A stretch of DNA of 64,000 bases from positions 52,139,370 through 52,203,369 of the forward strand of contig CM049307.1 in assembly GCA_026874595.1 (NCBI GenBank), in the 5' to 3' direction. Positions 24,481-35,041 of this stretch are shown here, piece by piece. The translations under genes and the position numbers were made by a program. How positions within the stretch are numbered: the first letter of the stretch is position 1; each line of letters opens with the position of its first letter. This stretch comes from Sipunculus nudus (taxonomy: Eukaryota; Annelida; Sipuncula; Golfingiida; Sipunculidae). The notes beneath the pieces are model-generated. The model was not told where the DNA came from, made no database searches, and saw nothing but the letters and a program-made list of their open reading frames with translations.

Positions 24481-25252
24481 GCCCGCGATCCAGGATGTCT
24501 ACCCAAGATTTTTTTACTCCGCTAAAGGTGTCCTACCTGGATCAGAAGTCAAAATTAGGGAACATACGATAGCATACAGGACCCCCCTCAGCCCTCGGAC
24601 TATATCAGGAATCATCACCACTTGTTCGTTTTCTTTAATGTTTGGATGGGAAATGATGCAAACCATTTTAATACATTGTTCACCTTCAAATTTTAACATT
24701 GTTAGGAAAGAGGCCTTAACATTTCGTTGTTTGGGTTAACTATGTTTCTTGCCGATAACATGCAGGTTAGCATATTATTACGTATTTTTTTTCATATATA
24801 CTACCATACTAGTGTTTATTTGACTACGTAGACCTCATGCTAACAAGACTTTCTCGATTTAATCATGACTTTTTTGAACATGTTAAAGCAGATGTGACGT
24901 TTTCATTTGGCCATTGATAATAATGGCACAGGGGATATTGGGAAAGAATATTTGAGACCCACATAAATCCTTGGTCAGACAATATGTTAACATTTATGCG
25001 AGCAGGTTTACAGCCTCATTGTCATCCAAACCTACCCAACGTAGTACATACATACCTGTAGAATTTTGTATATGGTTACCTGCAACCTGAACCCTTTGGT
25101 ATTTCTGAAAAGCTTGTGTATTCACTTTTACTTCCTGGTTGTAGCGGCTCACATAAAGCTATATCCCACAAGATTATGGGTGCTGAGCTGTGTCAAATCA
25201 TATTACGCCAGAATGAGTTGTGTTTGAAATTTATTACGGAAACATTAAAGTA

Positions 25253-25324
25253 ATGCGATCATTTGGGAGATCGAAAGGTACGATTCCTTTTACGCGGCCG
25301 CGGAACGGTCGCCGTTGCGGATAG
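25253..25324 (+). pseudogene. Truncated copy of an unrecognised terminal exon
   Basis: Encodes RSFGRSKGTIPFTRPRNGRR followed by CG and TAG. It matches the C-terminus of the longer exon at 44326-44516. The upstream part of that exon is deleted in this copy, with the break around 25247. Confidence 0.5.
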
Positions 25325-25528
25325 TCGAGCAAATGATATTTTATAGGATCGATATTATTTTGCGGTTACAGTCACGGTACGTATCTGACCCGTCATCCGA
25401 AAAATATTTTGTCGGATCATGTAGCGACCGGTCCGACAAAACATTTTAAACGGATTGGGTCGGAGGAGAAATCTCGCTGAATTGTTTTGTCCCATAGGAG
25501 TTGAAACCATGATTAATGTGTTTTCAGT

Positions 25529-25825
25529 ATGTGCCACGAGGAAAAACGTTCTTCGCTTAAAAGTATTGATTACATCATTGTAAATAAGTGTCACACCTTT
25601 AAAGATGTGAATGCTTTGGTTCTGTTAACTGTCAAACCAACTGGCAGAACTCTTGCATACTACACTCCAAAAAAGCAACGTGTTAACAAAACCAATCAAT
25701 ATATATTAAAGAAAGAAGCTACTTACAGAGAGAGTCGTTCTACATGCACAAACACTGATGATAACACGGAAATAAACAATGAGTCCGTTAATGACAGTAC
25801 ACGTCAAAGTTCCTTATCTTCTTGA
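25529..25825 (+). CDS. Unrecognised 98-codon ORF in copy A
   Basis: An open frame beginning MCHEEKRSSLKSIDYIIVNK, with a basic middle (YTPKKQRVNKTNQYILKKE) and a serine/threonine/asparagine-rich end. The homologous region in copy B (45969-46260) has a one-base insertion at the 'catac(g)tacactcc' site and an in-frame TGA, so it is open only in copy A. An acceptor-like 'gtgttttcag' precedes it. No domain was recognised. It could be a remnant of an exon or of a mobile element. Confidence 0.3.
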   Translation: MCHEEKRSSLKSIDYIIVNKCHTFKDVNALVLLTVKPTGRTLAYYTPKKQRVNKTNQYILKKEATYRESRSTCTNTDDNTEINNESVNDSTRQSSLSS

Positions 25826-25839
25826 ATCATCCAGTTCTA

Positions 25840-26300
25840 TGATGCCGAATACGCCTCCACACAGAAATATTCAGTATCTCTACAGTTGAGCGTTCAAATA
25901 ATGTCCTCGGTCTGTTCCTGGAAGCATTAATCACAGGTAATCAATTGCCAGATTTACCAGTCCGTCGGCAAAAATGCGATACTCGCTCTAAAGTTCTTTA
26001 CAGAGAATCGGTATGGCCTTCCCCGGACACCGACATTTTGCGCTCCTAGACACCCATCTTTCAGCTGTCGCCACTGTGACACATGCAGACCTGCCCCCAA
26101 ACTGCTTATATTCCGTGCTAGATTATGCAATACAATACCCAAGTAACAGTTCCCTGGTGACAGTATGTGAAACATTTGCATGTCATTCACCGGTGAGGGA
26201 TCTGTCCAATAAATGTATCTGCTTAGATTCAAGCAGTTGGTTTCTTAAACTTTTATTGCCACTTTTCACAATGCAGGGATACATAGGCTTAGATATGTGA
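25840..26300 (+). other. Segment conserved between the two duplicates, coding status unclear
   Basis: Both copies (here and 46490-46960) keep a frame with DTHLSAVATVTHADLPP, CLYSVL and ACHSPVRDLSNKCIC, and also keep an open frame on the opposite strand. The substitutions between copies do not clearly favour one frame. Called conserved sequence, not a gene. Confidence 0.35.
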
Positions 26301-26539
26301 TATATATCATACATAAATATTTTATATATATCATATATACCAATTTTGTATATAACATATATAAACAAATTTTATCCTTAGCTTCACCGTATAAAAAAAT
26401 CGGCCGTGACGCACCTGCATACCGCGTAAAAGGAATTTTAGCCTAACAGGGACCTTCAACCATATCAAAATAACGACAATAGCACTTGTATCTTTCGCTA
26501 TCTTTCATGACTCATAGTAATCTATAAGGGCACTTCAAC

Positions 26540-27110
26540 TCACGATCACTCTTGATCACTGGACTGTCTTGAGCCAGTATATACTTGAAGTATGGGACCA
26601 TATAAAAACATCGGACTGTCTTGAGCCAGCTTCACTAAGAATCAATCATTCATACATCGAAAGTCTGAAAGAATTAATTTGAATAATTCAGTCTGCCCCT
26701 CGTCACAAAACAGAACGTCAATTTAAGCCGTCAACAAGGCAAGTAGTTCCTATTTCCTGCCATGCCATTTGAAGTATGGGACCATATAAAAATACTGGAC
26801 TGTCTTGAGCCAGCTTCACTAAGAATCAATCTTTCATACGTCTGACCTAATCACATTATGACTTTCATCCCTGACCTTGTGATGAATCATACCCTTGCGC
26901 CTTGAACAATCGGCTGTAAATCTTTTCTCAAGTTCGGCTTTTTAAAGTCAAGCATGCTCGAAAGTCTAAAAGAAATAATTTGAATAATTCAGTCTGCCCC
27001 TCGTCACAAAACAGAACGTCAATTTAAGCCGTCAAAAATGCAAGTAGTTCCTGTTTCCTGCTATACCATCTGAAGTATGGGACCATATAAAAACAGTTAA
27101 TAAATATGTT
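26540..27110 (+). repeat. Local repeats
   Basis: The block 'gaagtatgggaccatataaa' occurs at about 26588, 26771 and 27073. The block 'gtctgcccctcgtcacaaaa' occurs at about 26692 and 26992. This is an interleaved duplication of units of about 180-300 bp. Confidence 0.85.
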
Positions 27111-28160
27111 TGGTTATTTTCTTGGAAATTAACAATCCAAAATTAATTTACCGAACAACAGAGAAGACAGAGGCTACTTAAAATACTGTGTTCCCCTTGG
27201 TTTTATTATTTAAATAAGATGTTGTTTGGTTATGAGCCATGCAATTTATTGTGAACTGGCGTATTACAATTTTGCATAAATTGTCAGCATTAAATTAAAT
27301 TTTTTCCAGTTTTTACATTTTAAATGAAGTAAATATATTTGTGTTACTTATATATAAAAAAATCGGTATCTACTAACACTCTGAAATAATAAAGCTGTTG
27401 ATTTAGTTAACAAAGGTAAAGGGCACGGGCGGTTTATAAGCAAATCAAAAGGTCTATTTGAATGGATATTTTTTTTTAAATCATGATTTTTATCAAATGA
27501 AAACTGACCTTTCCATAGGAATTCCTCATTATGAAGCACAAATTTTGTTTTTTGTACTCAAATTATACGCTTATACTGTAGTCTTACTTGTCATGCAGCT
27601 CTTGACGGCTGTGTCGGCCAAATAAATTTGCAACTCTGACAGATATATCCTGAATTATCAAATATAAAATTAACATGTTGTAACAAAAAAACCTGCCCCA
27701 TTATCATAATTTTTCTTTCAAGCAAGAAATGTTTTTTTTCCGGCAATTTTAAATGACCTGAAAAATTGTTCTAATCATTCACACATTTCACCAGCACCGG
27801 ACATGAAAATCCGGAATAAATTAGTGAAATATAAAAAACATACACATCCTACAAAATATCGGTGTATATCGTTTTTATTTTGAAAACAAATGATTTATTC
27901 CAGATTTAAACCTTTTTCTGTCAGTGTGGCGCTTGCAACGTCTCAGGGGAAAAACGTGGAATGGTATAAAGAGGAACTGTGTTCATCGGTTTGGAAAAAT
28001 ACGAGTCATTACTGCTTCAAACTGTAAATGAAAAAATGACAACAGTAAGAAAAAGATTCACTATTTTATTTAATAATACGCGAATAAACATATTTCTTTT
28101 CTTAAAGATTTTTTGGTGGACGTAACCGCCGCCATTTTTTTATGCTCACTTATCTAATTC
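27111..28160. other. Non-coding part of the duplication
   Basis: From about 27520 onward it aligns with 48140-48600. No exon was recognised in either copy. Confidence 0.4.
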
Positions 28161-28164
28161 TTAA

Positions 28165-28300
28165 ACTAAGACGCACTCGTATGCGAGTGATGCACGGCTG
28201 TGGGGCACAGCCTTCCCATTAAGGCTGCAGAGCGCGAACCCACGATCTCCCGGTTTTGAGTCCTGCGCTCTACCCCTGAGCCACAGAAACCGGCTTTGAA
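28165..28300 (-). mobile_element. Truncated tRNA-derived SINE
   Basis: Reverse complement reads 'tctgtggctcaggggtagagc', 'gggagatcgtgggttcgcgctc' and then 'gccttaatgggaaggc', matching the first third of the SINE at 13556. It is absent from the corresponding place in copy B (near 48620), so it was inserted after the duplication or deleted there. Confidence 0.75.
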
Positions 28301-28841
28301 TATGCTTCAAAGGCATACATTTACTAGACAATCGATTGGGCGATAAATAGAGAAACACAGGAACAGCCCTCATTGTTTTACCCCAACTAAAAAGAGTTTC
28401 CATAATTTCGGTATTATTCCTTGTCAAATGCCACAGTAGGTATCTTTAAATCGCCCACTTATAGCCCGGTTTTTCCATTGGCCCAACGTTCAGCCGCGTC
28501 AACTCGCTTCGTATGGCTAATTTCAGGTTGTTTATTCTTTTTCCTCGCCGCAGGGGAGAGATGGGGGATCGGGGGTTTATAGTCGCTTTGTCGTGCAAAA
28601 CCCGCGGAGTGCACCCTCTTATCATAGTACAATAAAGCTGAGTAACGACATAATTAGAGCCCCAACACTTCGATATATAAAATCAATACAGTGAGGTTTG
28701 GCATTATCAAGGATTAAAACTGTACACATAGTGTGAGTTTAATGGTCCTTGCATAGAAGACACAATAAAAAATGTCACACACCTACTTGACCTTTCTTCG
28801 TATTGCGTAGAAAGATATATTTATTCAATTGATTATTGCAG

Positions 28842-29001
28842 ACGAGGGAAATCAAGAACTTGGCCTTTGTACAGTCCTTATCATTGTGTTGGTTTACTTC
28901 CTTTTCGGCAAGATTACAAGGTTTACATACACGGGGCCAACATTATATGCAGTAGAAAACGATGATGGTTGTGAAACAAATGATGTGCAGCTCATAAGAA
29001 G
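28842..29001 (+). other. Possible upstream exon of gene A
   Basis: Acceptor 'gattattgcag' and donor AAG|GTATGT bound 160 nt. It would splice in frame to the next exon (..VQLIRR then VMEKLLLL), and it contains a hydrophobic run CTVLIIVLVYFLFG. Copy B (49107-49267) is 161 nt, so the first third is frameshifted between copies, and B's donor reads GAATGT. It is more likely a 5' untranslated exon than coding. Confidence 0.4.
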
Positions 29002-29205
29002 GTATGTGATGTTTAGCATTATACGTATACACCCCTCTCCTTTGAAGTTATTTTAAAAAGTAATATTTGTAATATCTTTAAACATAAACGATGAACGATT
29101 GTGAGTGTACATAGCAACATGAATTCAACCCTGGGTAATATATTTCATGCTGCTTGTATTTATATGCTAATCTGATTAACATGAGGCTTATATTATCACA
29201 GGGTC

Positions 29206-29263
29206 ATGGAAAAGTTACTTTTGTTGATTGGATTCATCGCAGTTGCAGCTGAAGCAACAAATG
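29206..29263 (+). CDS. Gene A exon: start codon and signal peptide
   Basis: Acceptor 'tattatcacag' precedes GGTC and then the ATG. The peptide is MEKLLLLIGFIAVAAEATN, ending in phase 1 at a GTATTG donor. Gene B has the same exon with two changes (IEF for IAV). It is a typical short signal peptide with likely cleavage after the AAEA region. Confidence 0.78.
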
Positions 29264-30601
29264 GTATTGTATTATTGCGCCATTCCTCTGAAGATTCAGT
29301 TTTAATTTATTTGAAAAAATATTAGGTTCATCCATTCAGCTATAGTTTGTTCTTTAGTGAATGTTGTAATCACATTGTTATGAGGCATATGGTTCTATTG
29401 CAGAGCCTGTGAAGTCAGCCTTGTTACTAAATTATGTCACACATGTTGCATCCAAACCTAAAATAATAATAAAATATACATATTTCAAGTGCGTTCGACT
29501 TCCTATATGGGCACTCATTAGTATGAGATTATTATCAACCATTATCAATTTATATTGATGTCAGTTGAAGCAACCGCTTTATTTCAATTTAGCTTATAAA
29601 TTTATATTTATATATGAAAATATAATTTTGACATGGAAAGCATAATTAACCAAGACAGGTATAGTAATCGCTAACATACAATACTTTAAAATACCGTAAC
29701 TTGCCTCCTCAGATGTTTGCTCCAGCTAATTGGCATTAACTCTTATTCACCAAAACACGTCTTAGACACCCATCTGCTCATTACACTAACTATAACCTTG
29801 TTAAATGTGAGATTTTTTTGCAGAAAGCCAAAAATCTCACATTCTGTGTGTACTTAATTAACTTATCACATGGTTTTCCACTACAGAATGTGCGGATAGA
29901 CGATTCGGGATTTATTGCGACAAACCATGCCGTTGTTTACTACAGCACGAAGTATCTAATAATAAGACTGGTTACTGCGCTTCTGGGTGTGCCGCTGGCT
30001 ATACCGGTAAAGACTGCCAAACAGGTAAATATAAAACATAGATAAACGGTGATTTAATTTATAAATTTATAATCTATACATCATTTACAGAATTACCTCT
30101 AAATTGTCGATTTAGCGTATACTTAATTATATTTGCAATAAGACATTGGTCATTCAATGTTTTAAAATGCACCATATTTCATATTCAGTTATACGTAACC
30201 CGAAATGTCTATAAGGTTGCAAAAAACATTAATACTTTAATATTTGCATTTTGCATTAATTGATCGACTGTTATATACTTAGAGGAAGTACTCATTAGAA
30301 CCGAATTTCCTTAGTACCAACAACATACCTGACTTAAATCACTCTACAAATATTGAAAATTAATGTTACGCCCTTGAAAGTCCCTTTTTGAGTGAAACCG
30401 TATAAAATGCTTTGCAATAGCGATATTTTAGTTCAGAAAGAAGATCTGTATTGAAATTATTTCACTAAGCCAAACTCAGTTTAGTTCAGATGATTTGAAG
30501 TTAACAGGGCTCAAATATTTGGATCTGGAAACGTCTAACCTAAAATATTAAAAGAGGTCATTAAGAAACCGTCTTGTAATCTTTTTATAAGAACACGGAG
30601 A

Positions 30602-30663
<62 letters not shown>

Positions 30664-32585
30664 AATCGGTGATATCATATTGCATGGATTGCGTCGAAAT
30701 TCGACAGGCGTATTCAACATGGACAGGTGTATGGTTTGGTAAGAGTATTCGCGCCTTCATATTATATCTCATGCACGTTGAATAGTATTTTTAAAACTGT
30801 CAAATTAAAGCAACTAGTAACCTTTTTCAGCAGCATGTCCAGCATGTTTTTAGTTTAACTAGACTTGTGGTGGCCGTTTATAGCCAATTGAAACACATTT
30901 GATTATATCCTGTAAAAGGACGGTATAGTCCAAACTGATAAGGGTTGTCTTCTGATACCGGTGACCAGTCACGAATTGGTGATCGATTTTCTGGAAAATG
31001 TGTTTGCAAAGCTGTTACCTATTGTTTTCTACATGCCACAATGGTAAATATTATACACCGTCATTGTTATAACATCGAGTCGTTTATTGTGCCGTCTTTC
31101 CAGGTAAAGATGTTACAGTTTACTGATACCAGGATAAGTTTCCTTATTTTATAAAACCCCATGTGAAAGGGTTTCATCGGTACTTTAAACACATATTACC
31201 TTGACAGAATTCAATTCAACATTTATATGTATTTCTTGCCAATTTATTAAGATGAACTAATTTAGATAAGTGTGTTTATTTATGAGATACAGATAACAGT
31301 TTTCTCTGATTGAGTTAAGTTACACTGTTAAACCGCAATATATTATAAAATCCGCTATATAGGAGTAACCATGCAATGTTAGCCTATAAAATTATCCAAT
31401 ATGCTGTGAGATTAGCCATTCAATGTTCAACCCATATAATTATCAACTACCTTGTGTTAGACAAACTAAACAATGCTTATCCGTATTATTTATTCAAATG
31501 CGTTATGTAATGTTAGCAATTAAAATATTTTGTCCTGTCGTTATTAATGGTCCTGCTCTCACCTAAACAATAAGAAATTCAACCATGGCCATAACGTGTT
31601 ATATGCAGATCAACATGACAAGCTGAATAAGCCTAAAACAACCGTGTATTTATTAACCTCTAATGATCTTTCCAATGACATTTCTTCTTTAATGAAAAGT
31701 GATATTAAATAATCCGCAAACAAAAAGTATTTTCTTACACAGAATACAGACATGACCTTGTACAAATTGTTGCATGGAGTATTACCGGCATATTATATAT
31801 GTGTGACTTGGTGCTGCTTTTGCTTATTTGCCGGTAAGTTTTTTTATGGAAAGTAAATAAATATATAATTAATGTTTATAACCCTGTAAATCAAAACGGC
31901 ATTAATGCAATATAAAAAAATCCTATATAATCCGAGTATTGATTTTTATTCTAGTTAATATTACTAGAACGGCCACATTTCCTTGTATGTCCGAGTCACT
32001 GACACCATTTCACAATAACATATATTATAACATATATTATAACATATATTTAGTACCAAAAACTGCCAAAAATGCTGGAGTCTCCTAGAAATTTCTCAAA
32101 CTACCCATATTTAATTATTATTTTTTTTTTTTTGGTAATGGTTCTCTATGTATAATAATCCCATTGTACCTCGTCCAGGCAAAATCGAATACGAAGGTCA
32201 GAAACAAATGCGAAACAGGGACGTCGTGTCAACGGCAATCGTGAATTACCAGGTAACATACATCGAAATTATCCGTAAAGTATGATACCTCTACAACAAT
32301 CTATGATTAAATTGCTGAATACACAGTCAACACAGTCAGAAGGACAGTAAACAAATAAACCAAGTAAACTGTATTATTTAGATGTCTTCTGCGCAATTTA
32401 GCATATTTGTGTGTAAGTTAGGATGACATGTTGTATTTATAAATCAGATCAAGTGACTATTAATATCTTTTAATGTCGTAAAAATATTGATTTATCAGCA
32501 GTTTCCACTACCGCTGGATATGCTAACGTGAATTTTGGGGATATACAGGCACAAGCTAATAACATCAAGCAGGTAAATAATACAT

Positions 32586-32624
<39 letters not shown>

Positions 32625-34707
32625 ACGTCAGGATTAACCATTTAATTCTTCTTGCATTTACTTATCCACGATCTATGTGCGTTTTGTTGAAGTGCTTGTT
32701 TTATATACTGTCAAAAATCTGCACCGTTCAGTAATGGAATTTAAGAACAAGGGGAACCGAATAACTTAAAATGTTCTTTGGAGCCCGATTATTCAATAAT
32801 TACTCAGTGAGCTGCGACGCTGATATGTTTATTTTAAGATTATATTGAATCGTATTAAACCTCCATCAGCGTATTAATTTTTTTTAATCTAACACTATGA
32901 ATGTTTTTTTTTAATATAATTTAATCGTTTCGAGATTCTGTTGCCCATCCATTTCATAAGTGATGGTAAATATTCTACAGCTTTGCACTATTATTTCTGA
33001 GTAAGTTCAAATCTGGAAGTAAGGGTTTAAATACCACTGTGTAACTAATAAGTGCATTTTTTTGTAAATTGGGCCCAACAAATAAAGAGATCCAATACAT
33101 ATAGATTTTTGCTCTTTAGAACCAAAACATTGAGATGTCGTCAGGACTCAGAGGTAATTATTAAAAAGCAAACATTATACCTAATATACTCTTAAAGAGC
33201 AGCAGTAACTTTTATAGCCGTTCCAATGGTTTATACTAACATATATGAACACTAGACAATACGTTATTTTTCTAATGTATGCAATATGTAGGCATAACCT
33301 GAGAAAACCTAAGAATGAACGTATACTGAACAATAACTAACTGACAACCAGAAATAAGATAGTATTTAAATGTAATGCTGTGTACAATCATAGCACATAT
33401 TTACTCTTTATCAAATTGTGACTTTTAGCTGATGTTTAGCTCAGCTGACTGTAAGTCATCTGAGCTATAGCAAACACCCTTTAACCGGCAACCGTCCGGC
33501 CGTCCGCCCGTTAACAGGGCACAAATCGTAACCGTAAGACCTAGAAACTCCTAACTGTACATCCAGGGAGTTCCTAGGCAAATCACCCTGGAAACCTGAA
33601 ATTAGTTCATGGTGACATATATTTGATACCTACTGGTCGCAAAAAATGATTTTGAGTACCAAGAGAGTCAGATGGAGCACAAAATCTATCTATTTTGGCC
33701 TGGAATCCTCTAATGTGACATTTAGGGAGGTCTTAGGCAAATGTCCTTGGAAACCTGAAATTAGGTCACTGTGACCTATATTCTGCGACCTATAGGAAAA
33801 AGATTTTATATGAGCACCCTGAATGTCAGATGGGGATAAATCCTATCTGTTAGGTATAGAATCTTCTTACACAGTACCCTTGGAGTTTCTTGGTAAATCT
33901 TCTTGTTATCTTAAAAGCAGGTCATGGTGACCTATTTTTTATGACCCATGGGCTGAAAAATGGTTTTGAGCACCGATACATTCAGACGGGGCACAAATTG
34001 TATCCATTAGGCCTAGAATCGTCTACCATCCCATCCAGGTTGGTCCTAGGCAAATGTCTTTGGAAACATGAAATTAGATCTTGGTGACCTATATTCTGCA
34101 ACCTAAAGGAAAAAGAAGTCATATGAGCACCACGAATTTCAGATAGGCACAGATCATGTCTGTTAAGTACAGAATCTTATAACACAAAAGCCTGGGAGGC
34201 CAGACGCATGATTTTGAGCAGTCAGGAAACAAACTGTATTCATTAGCCCTAGACTCTTCTAACCTGACATACAGAGAAGTCCTTGGCAAATTTCCTGAAA
34301 ACCTGACATTGGGTCATGGTGACCTATATTCTGCGAGCTATGGTCCTGAAACATGATTTTGAGCAGACAGACAGGGTACAAAATGTATCCATTTTTCTTG
34401 GAACCCTCTATTATGAAATCCAGGAGGGTGTATGTATATAAATATGTGTGTGTGTTTGAAATCCGAAGTGAGTAGAACAAATCCCTTATTTTTGTAACAA
34501 AGTATAGGACTTTTTCCCGCAAAAATATTACGTTGATTCATTTGATAATTGTTGGGATAGTTTTATTATCTATCCTTAACATTTCCATACGTCAAATATT
34601 GATGTTCAGATTGTGCAGAGCGATCGCTCCAAGTGTACGAGGACCTTAACCTGGAATACCAAAGTAAGTACTACATCCCTTCCGAATGTACATATATACA
34701 TAAACAC

Positions 34708-34767
<60 letters not shown>

Positions 34768-34924
34768 GTATGTATTCTGATGAGAAATATCGTCAAACAT
34801 AATGAACATCAGAGAAGTATCAACGTACAATTGATTTGTCTTAGAGAGCATGCACCGTTGGTTTGATAGAATAACTTAATCAACCATCATAACGATCTTT
34901 TTTTTTAAATTGTAGTGACATCTT
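29206..34924 (+). CDS. Gene A: shortened RPTP-like receptor (signal peptide, EGF-like, TM, juxtamembrane); no phosphatase exons found
   Basis: Exons: 29206-29263, 29887-30024, 31743-31833, 32179-32252, 32499-32572, 33120-33153, 34610-34663 and perhaps 34916-34924. Every junction is phase-consistent. The order is signal peptide, one EGF-like repeat, a transmembrane segment followed by a basic stop-transfer cluster (RQNRIRR), then juxtamembrane peptide with YANVNFG and VYEDLNLEYQ. Tyrosine-containing linkers of this type precede the phosphatase domains in mollusc EGF/RPTP receptors. However, the next 8 kb is repeats and then gene B's upstream region, with no HCSAG-type active-site exon. Compared with gene B it also lacks the first EGF, kringle and second EGF exons. 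It could be a truncated pseudogene or a real phosphatase-free receptor. Confidence 0.6.
29887..30024 (+). CDS. Gene A EGF-like exon with one cysteine lost
   Basis: Acceptor 'tttccactacag', donor GTAAAT, 138 nt, phase 1-1. The peptide is ECADRRFGIYCDKPCRC, LLQHEVSNNKTGYC, ASGCAAGYTGKDCQT. The paralogous exon at 62280 reads EVCNITTGYC at the same place, so the fifth of eight conserved cysteines is serine here. The loss would leave an unpaired cysteine and probably disturb folding. The first 69 nt are identical to the paralogue, while the last 69 nt carry ten differences. Confidence 0.82.
30025..31742. other. Gene A intron
   Basis: Parts (around 30380-30440) resemble 62740-62800 in gene B's downstream intron. 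A (TA)n tract lies at 30604-30653. A cysteine-containing frame near 30945-31020 (GDRFSGKCVCK) was considered as an extra EGF fragment but has no supporting splice sites. Confidence 0.4.
31743..31833 (+). CDS. Gene A transmembrane exon
   Basis: Acceptor 'ttttcttacacag', donor CCG|GTAAGT, 91 nt, phase 1 in and phase 2 out. The peptide YRHDLVQ is followed by a hydrophobic segment IVAWSITGILYMCDLVLLLL and ICR. The next exon begins with QNRIRR, giving the basic stop-transfer sequence expected on the cytoplasmic side. One aspartate lies within the helix. Confidence 0.6.
32179..32252 (+). CDS. Gene A juxtamembrane exon 1
   Basis: Acceptor 'cctcgtccag', donor GTAACA, 74 nt, phase 2 in and phase 1 out. 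The peptide RQNRIRRSETNAKQGRR and VNGNRELP is strongly basic, as expected just inside the membrane. Confidence 0.65.
32499..32572 (+). CDS. Gene A juxtamembrane exon 2 (YANVNFG)
   Basis: Acceptor 'attgatttatcag', donor GTAAAT, 74 nt, phase 1 in and phase 0 out. The peptide is VSTTAGYANVNFGDIQAQ followed by ANNIKQ. The YANV segment is a plausible tyrosine phosphorylation site. An alternative acceptor three bases downstream would drop one codon. Confidence 0.65.
33120..33153 (+). CDS. Gene A juxtamembrane exon 3
   Basis: Acceptor 'tttttgctctttag', donor GTAATT, 34 nt, phase 0 in and phase 1 out. The peptide is NQNIEMSSGLR. It is short, but phase and sites agree with both neighbours. Confidence 0.55.
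33425..34420 (-). repeat. Pearl-like tandem-repeat element in a gene A intron
   Basis: Starts with the hairpin box 'tagctcagctgactgtaagt' and 'catctgagctatagc', then 'ccgtccggccgtccgcccgt' and 'ttaacagggcacaaatcgta', then about six divergent ~145-bp units with 'cctaggcaaat', 'ggaaacctgaaattaggtca', 'ggtgacctatattctgc'. It is the reverse orientation of the element at 58.8-60.7 kb. Confidence 0.85.
34610..34663 (+). CDS. Gene A juxtamembrane exon 4 (YEDLNLEYQ)
   Basis: Acceptor 'ttgatgttcag', donor GTAAGT, 54 nt, phase 1-1. The peptide is DCAERSLQVYEDLNLEYQ. YEDL is a plausible SH2-binding motif. It is followed by a long (TA)n tract at 34710-34765. Confidence 0.68.
34916..34924 (+). CDS. Candidate 9-nt microexon of gene A
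   Basis: A T-rich tract and 'aattgtag' precede TGACATCTT, which is followed by GTGAGT. The phase is 1 in and 1 out, adding M-T-S after EYQ. It is supported only by its splice sites and phase. Confidence 0.35.
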
Positions 34925-35041
34925 GTGAGTATTTTCCTACCTTTCCTGTAACATCTTACAGTAAATTCTCATCTTACCATCAGCAGTGTGCAACACAGCA
35001 GGGGCAAAGATTCTAGTGCAGAACATGATATATGTTTAAAC

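Larger units (their letters stand above)
24716..29650 (+). repeat. Segmental duplication, copy A
   Basis: Collinear with 43297-49760. Shared landmarks in order: 'cttgccgataacatgcaggt', 'cttcctggttgtagcggctc', 'acgcggccgcggaac', 'gaggaaaaacgttcttcgc', 'tctttcagctgtcgccact', 'cgttcagccgcgtc', and the signal-peptide exon. Copy A lacks about 600 bp near 25250 and about 230 bp near 25825 that are present in copy B. Copy B has a pearl-like insertion near 44.7-45.95 kb that is absent here. Confidence 0.88.
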
